DNA of 64,000 nucleotides from an uncultured Bradyrhizobium sp. GTDB taxonomy: Bacteria; Pseudomonadota; Alphaproteobacteria; Rhizobiales; Xanthobacteraceae. The translations under genes and the position numbers were made by a program. The stretch covers positions 37,446 to 101,445 of the forward strand of contig NZ_CAKZJO010000105.1 in NCBI RefSeq assembly GCF_936943645.1. Direction: 5' to 3'. Every line of letters starts with the position of its first letter. Position 1 is the first letter of the stretch. The notes under the pieces were generated by a model, which was given only the letters and a program-made list of their open reading frames with translations, was not told where the DNA came from and searched no databases. Positions 42,649 through 51,390 of this stretch are shown one piece after another.

Positions 42649-43359
42649 ATGACCTGGTCGATCATCGCGCGAGATCCTGTCACCGGCCAGTTCGGCATCG
42701 CGGTTGCGACCCGCTTCTTCGCCGTCGGCGCGCGCGTGCCTTATATCGCGGCCGGCCTCGGCGCGATCGCGACGCAGGCCTTCGTCAATCCTTATTACGG
42801 CATCGACGGCGTCAGGCTACTGCGCGAGGGCCTGAATGCCCACGACGTTCTGGCCTCCGTGCTCGCGACCGACGACGGACGCGAGAGCCGCCAGATCCAC
42901 ATCATGGACGCCAGCGGCGAGATTGCCGCGCATACGGGACATGACTGCGTCGACTGGTGCGGGCACGTCGCCGGCAGTGGCTATTCGATCGCCGGCAACA
43001 TGCTGGCCGGCGCCGACGTGCTGGACGAGACAGCGAAGACCTATATCGCCAACGACAGCCTGCCCTTCCCGCGAAGGCTACTCGCCGCGATGCGGGCTGG
43101 CGAGGCCGCCGGCGGCGACAAGCGCGGCAAGCAGTCCGCGGCATTGTTGATCCACGGCGAGGAGGAATGGCCGGCGCTGGACATCCGCGCCGACGATCAT
43201 CCCGATCCGATCGGTGAGCTCGAGCGGCTCGAACAGGTCAGCCACGAACTCTGGGTTCACTTCCGCCCCTCCATGCCGACGCGGCAGAACCCGGCCGGCA
43301 ACACCGATCGCAGCGTCATCGACGCCAGCATCCAAGCCGCGCGCGCAAGACGGTCATGA
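42649..43359 (+). CDS. DUF1028-family protein (putative Ntn-type hydrolase)
   Basis: 236-residue protein of the DUF1028 family, beginning MTWSIIARDPVTGQFGIAVATRFFAVG and continuing with the conserved GAIATQAFVNPYYGIDGVRLL and GYSIAGNMLAG. The family has, to my knowledge, been placed in the Ntn-hydrolase clan; T2 would be exposed as the N-terminal residue after Met removal and is the obvious nucleophile candidate. Function is not established. It starts 10 bp after the Ggt-like gene and overlaps the next ATPase start (ATGA), so it is firmly inside the peptide-import transcript. Confidence 0.87.
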   Translation: MTWSIIARDPVTGQFGIAVATRFFAVGARVPYIAAGLGAIATQAFVNPYYGIDGVRLLREGLNAHDVLASVLATDDGRESRQIHIMDASGEIAAHTGHDCVDWCGHVAGSGYSIAGNMLAGADVLDETAKTYIANDSLPFPRRLLAAMRAGEAAGGDKRGKQSAALLIHGEEEWPALDIRADDHPDPIGELERLEQVSHELWVHFRPSMPTRQNPAGNTDRSVIDASIQAARARRS

Positions 43360-44345
43360 GCGCGAGCCCCCTCATCGAGATCAGGGACCTGCGCATCCGC
43401 TTCCACGGCGACGACGGCCGCATCACCCATGCGGTCGACAGTGTCGATCTCAGCGTCGCCAATGGCGCCACGCTCGGCCTCGTCGGCGAATCCGGCTGTG
43501 GCAAGAGCGTGACGTCGCTCGCCATCATGGGCCTGTTGCCGAAGCAAAGCGCGGAGATTTCGGGCGCGATCCGCTTCGACGGGCTCGACCTCCTGCAGAC
43601 GCCGGACCCGACCCTGCGCGACCTGCGCGGCGACCGGCTCGCCATGATCTTCCAGGAGCCGATGACCTCGCTCAATCCGAGCTTCACGATCGGCGACCAG
43701 ATCATCGAGACCATCCTGCGCCATCGCGGCGGCTCGCGGAAGGGCGCGCGCGAGCGGGCGGTCGAGCTATTGCGCCGCGTCCATATCCCGTCGCCCGAGC
43801 GGCGCATCGACGAATATCCGCACAAGCTTTCCGGCGGCATGCGTCAGCGCGTGATGATCGCGATGGCGCTGGCCTGCGATCCGCGTCTCTTGATCGCCGA
43901 CGAGCCGACCACGGCGCTCGACGTCACCTTGCAGGCGCAGATCCTGGAATTGATGCGCGAGCTGAAGGCCGCCAGTGGTGCCGCCATCATCCTGATCACC
44001 CATGATCTTGGCGTCGTCGCCGAGGTCTGCGACGAGGTCGCCGTGATGTACGCCGGCGAGATCGTCGAGCGCGCAGCCGTCGACGAGCTGTTCTCCGCCC
44101 CGCAACATCCTTACACGGTGGGCCTGCTCGGCTCGATCCCGCGGCTCGATCATCGCGCCGAGCAGCTTGCGACGATCGAAGGCATGGTGCCGAACATGGC
44201 GCAGCCGCCGGCCGGCTGCCGCTTCGCCGCGCGCTGCCCGTTCGTGATCGAGCCCTGCACCGCGGCACCGCCACCGCTCGTCGAAGTCAGCCCTGGCCAC
44301 CTCTCGCGCTGCATCCGCGCACCGCTCGAACGTCTGGTGTCGTGA
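43356..44345 (+). CDS. Peptide ABC transporter ATP-binding protein (DppD-like), system 2
   Basis: 329-residue ABC ATPase. Walker A GESGCGKS (44-51), signature LSGGMRQRVMIAMAL, Walker B LLIADEPTTALDVTL, H-loop LITHDLGVV. CRFAARCPFVIEPC near the C-terminus is the Dpp/Opp cysteine motif. Starts by overlapping the DUF1028 stop. Its closest partner in the window is the ATPase at 44521, separated by a 175-bp gap with a palindromic repeat. It is distinct in sequence from the system 1 ATPase, so this is a second importer rather than a recent duplicate. Confidence 0.93.
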   Translation: MSASPLIEIRDLRIRFHGDDGRITHAVDSVDLSVANGATLGLVGESGCGKSVTSLAIMGLLPKQSAEISGAIRFDGLDLLQTPDPTLRDLRGDRLAMIFQEPMTSLNPSFTIGDQIIETILRHRGGSRKGARERAVELLRRVHIPSPERRIDEYPHKLSGGMRQRVMIAMALACDPRLLIADEPTTALDVTLQAQILELMRELKAASGAAIILITHDLGVVAEVCDEVAVMYAGEIVERAAVDELFSAPQHPYTVGLLGSIPRLDHRAEQLATIEGMVPNMAQPPAGCRFAARCPFVIEPCTAAPPPLVEVSPGHLSRCIRAPLERLVS

Positions 44346-44362
44346 TGGCGAACCCTTGCTCT

Positions 44363-44494
44363 CTCGTGCCCCGGGCGCAGCGCAGCACAAGCGAAGCGCA
44401 GTGGTGCGCTGCTGAACCGGGGCCCATGCAGCGACAAGCTGGGTCCCGGTTCAGCGTCGCAACATGGCATGTTGCGCCGCGCCCGGGACACGAG
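44363..44494. repeat. Palindromic repeat type C inside the importer operon
   Basis: CTCGTGCCCCGGGCGC at the left and GCGCCCGGGACACGAG at the right are near-perfect inverted ends of a 132-bp element. Internal arms GCTGAACCGGGGCCCATG and GGGTCCCGGTTCAGC add a second stem. Only one copy is in this window; elements of this type are familiar from Bradyrhizobium genomes (from memory). It separates the two ATPase genes of system 2. An in-frame ATG inside it (44464) could extend the next protein by 19 residues, but that is unlikely to be used. Confidence 0.75.
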
Positions 44495-44520
44495 ATTGCG
44501 CTTTGTGGGGGGCAAGCACG

Positions 44521-45630
<1,110 letters not shown>

Positions 45631-45652
45631 CCGAAGCAATGGGGATTGTCCG

Positions 45653-47161
45653 ATGAAGATGTTTCGCCTGGCCGCAACGGCCGCAGCCGTCCTGTTGACG
45701 ATCGGAGCCGCGCAAGCCCAGACCACGCTGCGCATCGGCCTCGCCGAGGACCCTGATATTCTCGATCCCACGATGGCCCGCACCTATGTCGGCCGCATCG
45801 TGTTCTCCGCCTTCTGCGACAAGCTCTTCGACATCGACGAGAAGCTCAACATCGTGCCGCAGCTCGCGCTGGGAAGCGAGACCGCCGACGACGGCAAGGC
45901 GCTCATCATCAAGCTGCGGCCCGGCGTAAAATTCCACGACGGCGAGCCGTTCGACGCCGCAGCCGCAAAGTTTTCGCTGGATCGGCATCTGACGTTCCCC
46001 GGCTCGTTCCGCAAGCCGGAGCTGGCCTCGGTCGATCGCGTCGAGGTCATCGATCCCCTCACGATCAAGCTGGTGCTGAAATCGCCGTTCTCACCGCTGC
46101 TGGCCCAGCTCACCGACCGCGCCGGCATGATGATGTCGCCGAAGGCGGCCAAGGAAGCCGGCGACAAGTTCGGCCTGCATCCGGTCTGCGCCGGCCCCTA
46201 CAAGTTCGTCGAGCGCGTGCAGCAGGATCGCATCGTGTTCGAGAAGTTCGCCGACTATTGGAACAAGGACAACGTCTTCATCGACAAGATCGTGTTCCAG
46301 CCGATCGTCGACGCCACCGTGCGGCTTGCCAATCTGAAGTCCGGCGGCCTCGACCTGATCGAGCGCGTGCTCGCCACCGATCTGAAGGACGTTCGCGCCG
46401 ATTCACGCCTGAAGGTCGCGACCGCGATCGAGCTCGGCTATCAGGGCATCACGCTCAACATCGGCAAGGACAAGGCCAAGGGCCCGCTCAGCCAGTCCGC
46501 CAAGGTGCGGCAGGCGCTCGACCTTGCGATCGATCGCGAGGCGCTCAACCAGGTCGTATTCAATGGCGAGTTCCAGGTCGGCAATCAATGGGTCAATCCT
46601 GACCATCCCTACTATCAGAAATCGCTTCCGGTCCGCCCCCGCAACATCGAGAAGGCGAAAGCGCTGCTGAAGGAAGCCGGCGTGACGCCGCCGGTCAGCG
46701 TCGACTTCCTGGTACCCAAGGGCGCGGAGACCGAGACCCCGGCGCAGGTGATCCAGTCGATGGCGGCGGAGGCGGGGTTCGACATGAAGCTCCGCGTCAC
46801 CGAATTCGCAACCGGCCTCAAGCAAGCCGAGGCCGGCGACTACCAGGCCTTCATGCTTGCCTGGAGCGGACGCGTCGATCCCGACGGCAATAGCTACGTC
46901 TTCCTGCACAGCGGCGCGCCGCAGAATTACGGTGCGTGGAACAATCCGCAGGCCGACAAGGCGCTGGAGGACGCGCGGCTGTTCACTGACCTCGCCAAGC
47001 GCAAGGCCAGCTATGAGACCCTGGCCAAGCTGGTTCAGGACGAGGAGCCGCTGCTCTATCTCTACCACCGCCGCATCATCATCGCCCACACGACCAAGCT
47101 GGAAGGCTACAAGCAGATGCCCGACGGCCTCGTTCGCGTCATCGGACTGAAGCTGAAGTGA
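45653..47161 (+). CDS. Peptide ABC transporter substrate-binding protein (DppA-like), system 2
   Basis: 502-residue family 5 binding protein from the ATG at 45653. Signal peptide with cleavage after AQA (residue 22), then LRIGLAEDPDILDPTMARTYVGR and the signature LIIKLRPGVKFHDGEPFDAAAAKFSLDRH. Late FMLAWSGRVDPDGNSYVFLHSGAPQNYGAWNNPQ is typical of glutathione/dipeptide binding relatives (GsiB-like). The presence of a Ggt-like enzyme in the same transcript makes a gamma-glutamyl peptide such as glutathione an attractive ligand, by inference. Confidence 0.92.
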   Translation: MKMFRLAATAAAVLLTIGAAQAQTTLRIGLAEDPDILDPTMARTYVGRIVFSAFCDKLFDIDEKLNIVPQLALGSETADDGKALIIKLRPGVKFHDGEPFDAAAAKFSLDRHLTFPGSFRKPELASVDRVEVIDPLTIKLVLKSPFSPLLAQLTDRAGMMMSPKAAKEAGDKFGLHPVCAGPYKFVERVQQDRIVFEKFADYWNKDNVFIDKIVFQPIVDATVRLANLKSGGLDLIERVLATDLKDVRADSRLKVATAIELGYQGITLNIGKDKAKGPLSQSAKVRQALDLAIDREALNQVVFNGEFQVGNQWVNPDHPYYQKSLPVRPRNIEKAKALLKEAGVTPPVSVDFLVPKGAETETPAQVIQSMAAEAGFDMKLRVTEFATGLKQAEAGDYQAFMLAWSGRVDPDGNSYVFLHSGAPQNYGAWNNPQADKALEDARLFTDLAKRKASYETLAKLVQDEEPLLYLYHRRIIIAHTTKLEGYKQMPDGLVRVIGLKLK

Positions 47162-47171
47162 CGATGAGAGC

Positions 47172-48113
47172 ATGCTGAACTTCCTCGCCCGCCGCCTTGC
47201 GCAGATCATCCCGACGCTGTTCTTCGTCTCGGTGCTGATCTTCTCGCTGCAGCAATTGCTGCCGGGCGACCCTGCGCTGGTGATGGCGGGCGAAGAGCGC
47301 GACCCGGCTGTGATCGAGCAGATCCGTCACCAGTACCGGCTGGATCAGCCCGTCCCGGTGCAATACGCCTACTGGATCAAGGGCGTGCTGTCGGGCGATT
47401 TCGGCGAGTCGTTGCGCAACAAGATGCCGGTGCGCGCGCTGATCGCGCAGAAGCTGCCGGTGACGTTGCAGCTCGGCTCGATGGCGATTGTAATCGCGTT
47501 CCTGATCGGCATCCCCGCCGGCATCGTCGCCGCGGTGAAGAAAGGTTCGGCCTGGGACTACGGCGCGAACCTGTTTGCGCTGTGGGGCATCTCGACGCCG
47601 AATTTCTGGCTCGGGATCATGCTGATCTTCCTGTTCTCGATCGAGCTCGGCTGGTTGCCGGCGTCCGGCTACGTGCCGCTCACCGAGAATTGGCGCGCCA
47701 GCCTCGCCGCCACCATCATGCCGGCTTTCGTGCTCGGCAATGCGATTGCCGCGGTGCTGATGCGGCACACGCGTAGCGCCATGCTGCAGGTGCTGGAAAG
47801 CGATTATGTCCGCACCGCGCGCGCCAAGGGACTGCTGGAGCGCTCCGTGATCCTCAAGCACGCCATGCGCAATGCGCTGACGCCCGTCATCACCCTCGGT
47901 GCGCTCGAGCTCGGCACGCTGTTCTCCGGCGCGGTCCTGACCGAGCAGATCTTCTCCATTCCCGGTTTCGGCAAGCTGATCGTGGATGCCGTCTTCAACC
48001 GCGATTATGCCGTGGTTCAGGGCGTGGTGCTGGTGACGGCCACGGTCTACATCACACTGAACCTCGTCGCCGACATCGCCTACATCCTCGTCAATCCGCG
48101 GCTGCGAGGCTGA
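47172..48113 (+). CDS. Peptide ABC transporter permease (DppB/GsiC-like), system 2
   Basis: 313-residue six-helix permease beginning MLNFLARRLAQIIPTLFFVSVLIFSLQQLLPGDPALVMAG, the standard DppB/GsiC start with its periplasmic extension. The EAA loop is ESDYVRTARAKGLLERSVILKHAMRNALTP. It ends LNLVADIAYILVNPRLRG. It begins 10 bp after the binding protein and ends 3 bp before the next permease. Confidence 0.93.
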   Translation: MLNFLARRLAQIIPTLFFVSVLIFSLQQLLPGDPALVMAGEERDPAVIEQIRHQYRLDQPVPVQYAYWIKGVLSGDFGESLRNKMPVRALIAQKLPVTLQLGSMAIVIAFLIGIPAGIVAAVKKGSAWDYGANLFALWGISTPNFWLGIMLIFLFSIELGWLPASGYVPLTENWRASLAATIMPAFVLGNAIAAVLMRHTRSAMLQVLESDYVRTARAKGLLERSVILKHAMRNALTPVITLGALELGTLFSGAVLTEQIFSIPGFGKLIVDAVFNRDYAVVQGVVLVTATVYITLNLVADIAYILVNPRLRG

Positions 48114-48116
48114 TCC

Positions 48117-49001
48117 ATGACAGACGCCGCGCTGCCCGGCCCACTCACGCAAGCCGACGAGCTGGATAGCCCCTCCCGCCGCGCGCGCCGGCGGCTGTTC
48201 AAGCGCAGGGCGGCGGTGTTCGGGCTCGTCGTGGTCACCCTATTCATTGCGCTTGCCGTGCTCGCTCCGCTCATCGTGCCTTTCGACCCCATCGCGACGA
48301 GCTGGAGCCTGGTGCGCAAGCCGCCGACCGCGACACACTGGTTCGGCACCGACGAGCTCGGCCGCGACATTCTCAGCCGGGTCGTCTACGGTGCACGCGC
48401 CTCGCTGCTCGCCGGCCTCATCTCGGTCGCGATCGCGCTCGGCATCGGTGTGCCCCTCGGCCTTCTCGCCGGATATCGCGGCGGCTTCGTCGATGCGCTG
48501 ATCAGCCGGATCACGGACGCGATGCTGGCCTGCCCGTTCCTGATCCTGGCGATCGCGCTCGCGGCATTCCTGGGCCCCAGTCTCGGCAATGCCATGATCG
48601 CGATCGGCATCTCGGCAACGCCGATTTTCATCCGCCTGACCCGCGGCCAGGTGCTCGTCGTCAAGGCCGAGGACTATGTCGAGGCTGCACGCGCGCTCGG
48701 CAATCCGCCGTGGCGGATCGCGCTCTCGCATATCCTGCCCAACATCCTGCCCGCGCTGCTGGTGCAGGCGACGCTCTCGATCGCGGCCGCCATCATCGCC
48801 GAAGCGGCGTTGTCGTTCCTCGGCCTCGGCCAGCAGCCGCCGGCGCCATCCTGGGGCAGCATGCTCAACGTCGCGCAACGCTTCCTGACCCAGGCGCCGT
48901 GGATGGCGATCTGGCCGGGGCTGGCGATCTTCCTCGTGGTGCTGTCGCTGAACCTGCTTGGCGACGGTCTGCGCGATGCGCTGGACCCGCGGCAGCGCTA
49001 G
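48117..49001 (+). CDS. Peptide ABC transporter permease (DppC/GsiD-like), system 2
   Basis: 294-residue six-helix permease. First membrane segment AAVFGLVVVTLFIALAVLAPLIV, then HWFGTDELGRDILSRVVYGARASL and EAA loop KAEDYVEAARALGNPPWRIALSHILPNILP. Ends LNLLGDGLRDALDPRQR. Last gene of the plus-strand peptide-import block. Its stop codon shares the CTAG with the stop of the convergent gene. Confidence 0.93.
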   Translation: MTDAALPGPLTQADELDSPSRRARRRLFKRRAAVFGLVVVTLFIALAVLAPLIVPFDPIATSWSLVRKPPTATHWFGTDELGRDILSRVVYGARASLLAGLISVAIALGIGVPLGLLAGYRGGFVDALISRITDAMLACPFLILAIALAAFLGPSLGNAMIAIGISATPIFIRLTRGQVLVVKAEDYVEAARALGNPPWRIALSHILPNILPALLVQATLSIAAAIIAEAALSFLGLGQQPPAPSWGSMLNVAQRFLTQAPWMAIWPGLAIFLVVLSLNLLGDGLRDALDPRQR

Positions 49002-49744
49002 ATCACCACCTCCCGCAACACGCGGCGGCAATCCATCTCATATTCGAGATCGACCACCGGCGGCCGGGCGAAATGCCAGGTCAGGCCCGAGCGCAACGCG
49101 CCGCGGCGGACCAGCTCATCCACCAATGCGTGGTGGAAGTCGTGCACGGAATAGGCCTGCACGCCGGTCGTGTCCTTCCAGCCGAAACCGAAGGCGGCCA
49201 TGCGGCTTTCCATCTGCGACGTCGTGGTGAAGCGCACCTTCTCGCGCAGCCCTTCCGGGCTGAGGTCGCGGTAACGAACGGTGCGCTCGACATAGGTGCC
49301 GCTGCCTTCGCGCGCTTCGGCGCCGCCTGCGATGACGAAGCTCGGCGTCTTTGACCGCGTCGGGCGGGTAAACGAGAACGCATAGAATGACGGCTCGGAT
49401 GGCGGATCAATCTCGGGACAGACATTGCTGCGCGCCACCGGATTGGTGGTGCCGTCGAAGATGCCCCATTCAGACAGCGTCTTCACATAGTGCAGGTTGA
49501 ACGCGCGAAACCCCTCTTCGCTGAAGGCCGCCGGCGAACGCAGCTCGCAGGCACAGAACGCGGTCAGCGGACGCCCTGCTTCCTGGATGAACCTTGCGGC
49601 CAGCGCAAACCCTTCCGCAAGCGGCACCAAACGGTCGAAGCGGACGCGCTCGATCTCGTAGTCGTCATCCGCGGCGGCACCCGCCGAATATTGAAACACG
49701 GACGGAATGAAGCGGTAATTGCCGGCAGAGAACTCACGAACCAT
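48998..49744 (-). CDS. Conserved protein, possibly CnbZ/RidA-like deaminase
   Basis: 248 residues, soluble, with no signal peptide. Recognisable stretches are YRFIPSVFQYSAGAAA near the start and GRPLTAFCACELRSPAAFSEEGF. These remind me of proteins annotated as 2-amino-5-chloromuconate deaminase (CnbZ)-like, related to the RidA enamine/imine deaminases; I am not certain of this. Residues that could matter include C64 and C66 in FCAC. It is convergent with the peptide permease and 10 bp upstream of the cyclase gene on the minus strand (cyclase to its 5' side). A deaminase acting on an imported nitrogen compound would fit the neighbourhood. Confidence 0.5.
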   Translation of the reverse strand: MVREFSAGNYRFIPSVFQYSAGAAADDDYEIERVRFDRLVPLAEGFALAARFIQEAGRPLTAFCACELRSPAAFSEEGFRAFNLHYVKTLSEWGIFDGTTNPVARSNVCPEIDPPSEPSFYAFSFTRPTRSKTPSFVIAGGAEAREGSGTYVERTVRYRDLSPEGLREKVRFTTTSQMESRMAAFGFGWKDTTGVQAYSVHDFHHALVDELVRRGALRSGLTWHFARPPVVDLEYEMDCRRVLREVVI

Positions 49745-49753
49745 GACGAACTC

Positions 49754-51004
49754 CTATTCCAGTTGCATGCGGATGCCCTTGGCGCCGTTGAGCAGGCGCT
49801 TCAGGTGAAAGCCGGCCAGGGAATCGTCGGCATGCAGGCCGACCAGCGCGGCAAAGGCCGGCATGGCCGTGGCATCGCCGGCCGCCATCTTGGCGTAAGC
49901 CTCCGAATACATAGCCGTTTCCGGGGCTTCGTATTTGGCCGTCGGCAGCGGCTCGAACGCACGTAAGGGCTCGCTGCGTCCGCGCAGCATCAGTTCCCCC
50001 ACGGGGCGGCCCTGAAAATTCTCAGCCGCCTCGGCGACGCTGGCGCTGACGCAGATGCGGGTGCCCAGATGCTTGTTGGCAGCCTCCAGCCGGGCCGCAA
50101 TGTTGATGGAGTCGCCATACGCGGTGTAGTCGAAAAAGCGGTTGCCGCCGAAATTGCCGACCAGCGCGGGACCGGCGTGAATGCCGATGCGGGTGGCACC
50201 GAAGGTGATGCCCATGGCACTCTGGCGCGCGCGAAAGTCCTGCGCCCAGGTATCGAGCTCATGGGCACAGGCAACCGCGCGCGTGGCATAATCCGGCTGG
50301 TCTCCCGGCGCGTTGAAGAGCACCTGGATCGCATCGCCAATGATCTTGGCGACCGTCCCCTCGTGGGCGAAGACGACCTCGGTCATGCCGCCGACATACT
50401 CGTTGAGCAGCCTGCCCAATGTTTCGGGCGGCGCAGTCTCGACCAGCGAGGTGAAGCCGGTGATGTCGGTGAAGATGGTGGCGACGTCGCGCCACTGCAC
50501 TTCGATTCCCTCGCCGTCGCCGCCAGCGGCGAGGCGCTTGGCGAGCTCGGGCGAAAAATGACGCGAGAGCGCGGCATGGGCGCGCTCGGCCTCCATCTGG
50601 CGCCGCCTGACATCGCGCAGCATCTCGATGTGGCGGATGGTCTTGCCGATCGTGGCTTCCAGATCGGCAAAGTCGATCGGCTTGGTCAGGAAGTCGAACG
50701 CACCGCGATTCATCGCGGTGCGGATGTTGCTCATGTCGCCATAAGCGGAGACGATGATGGTCGATTTCTTGTCTTCGGTCTCCTGAAGCTTCGCCAGCAG
50801 CGAGAGGCCGTCCATCCGGGGCATGTTGATATCGGAGACGACCATATCGACATGCGGGTTTTGCTCGAGCGATTCCAGCGCCTCGAGACCGTCGCGCGCG
50901 AACACGAGCGCGAGCTGCCCTTCGCGGATCTGCCTGCGGAATTTCTGCAGGACCAGGGCCTCGAGATCCGGCTCGTCGTCGACGAAGAGGATGGTCGCAG
51001 TCAT
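49754..51004 (-). CDS. Response-regulator adenylate cyclase (REC + class III cyclase)
   Basis: 416 residues from the ATG at 51004. Receiver domain 1-120 with phosphoacceptor D58 and K108, a helical linker, then a class III nucleotide cyclase domain from about 165. Metal-binding aspartates D180 (FTDITGFT) and D224 (IIGDAIQ), adenine-selecting K220, and transition-state N301 and R305 in SINIAARLE are all present, so the enzyme should be active and make cAMP. It overlaps the response regulator gene (ATGA), the last of a kinase-regulator-cyclase chain. The open frame upstream of this start reads the neighbouring regulator out of frame. Confidence 0.93.
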   Translation of the reverse strand: MTATILFVDDEPDLEALVLQKFRRQIREGQLALVFARDGLEALESLEQNPHVDMVVSDINMPRMDGLSLLAKLQETEDKKSTIIVSAYGDMSNIRTAMNRGAFDFLTKPIDFADLEATIGKTIRHIEMLRDVRRRQMEAERAHAALSRHFSPELAKRLAAGGDGEGIEVQWRDVATIFTDITGFTSLVETAPPETLGRLLNEYVGGMTEVVFAHEGTVAKIIGDAIQVLFNAPGDQPDYATRAVACAHELDTWAQDFRARQSAMGITFGATRIGIHAGPALVGNFGGNRFFDYTAYGDSINIAARLEAANKHLGTRICVSASVAEAAENFQGRPVGELMLRGRSEPLRAFEPLPTAKYEAPETAMYSEAYAKMAAGDATAMPAFAALVGLHADDSLAGFHLKRLLNGAKGIRMQLE

Positions 51005-51390
51005 GCGGCTTGCTCGAGCCTCGTGTCGATCTCCTGCCGCAGCAGGGCAAAGTCGATCGGCTTGGTGAGAAGCCCGACGGCGCCGCGCTCGATCGCCTTC
51101 CGCCGCGTCTCGGCGTCGCCATAGGCCGTGATCATGATGACGGGAACGTCCGGGTGTGCGGCACGAACCTTCGGCAGCATGTCGAGCCCGCTCATGCCGG
51201 GCATGTTGATGTCGGACAGGATCAGGATCAGCGAGGGATCGCGAACCTCCGCGGCGCGCTTGAGCGCATCGGGCGCGGACGCGGCGAACTCCATCTGGAA
51301 GCGGCCGGCGCGCAGCTCGCGCCGGAACTGCTGCCGGAACAGCGCCTCGACGTCGGGTTCGTCGTCGACGACCAGGATGTAAACGTTCAC
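51001..51390 (-). CDS. Single-domain response regulator
   Basis: 129-residue receiver domain only. Acidic pocket VDDEPD, phosphoacceptor D60 in LILSDINMPGMSGLDML, T/S in MITAYGD and K110 in LLTKPIDF are intact. There is no output domain. It is very similar in style to the REC domain of the downstream cyclase. It overlaps both neighbours (ATGA at each end), indicating co-translation with the kinase and cyclase. It could be a phosphate sink, a shuttle, or a regulator of another protein. Confidence 0.93.
   Translation of the reverse strand: MNVYILVVDDEPDVEALFRQQFRRELRAGRFQMEFAASAPDALKRAAEVRDPSLILILSDINMPGMSGLDMLPKVRAAHPDVPVIMITAYGDAETRRKAIERGAVGLLTKPIDFALLRQEIDTRLEQAA

Noticed and set aside
40725..42698. 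A 657-codon open frame on the minus strand
   Set aside because: Antisense to the Ggt-like gene with its visible catalytic T412 region.
44464..44520. Upstream in-frame ATG for the second DppF-like ATPase
   Set aside because: The extension falls in the palindromic repeat and is not protein-like; the ATG at 44521 starts the usual sequence.
44346..44520. A small gene in the gap between the two ATPases (open frame from 44342)
   Set aside because: It merely translates the type C repeat and has no ribosome-binding site of note.
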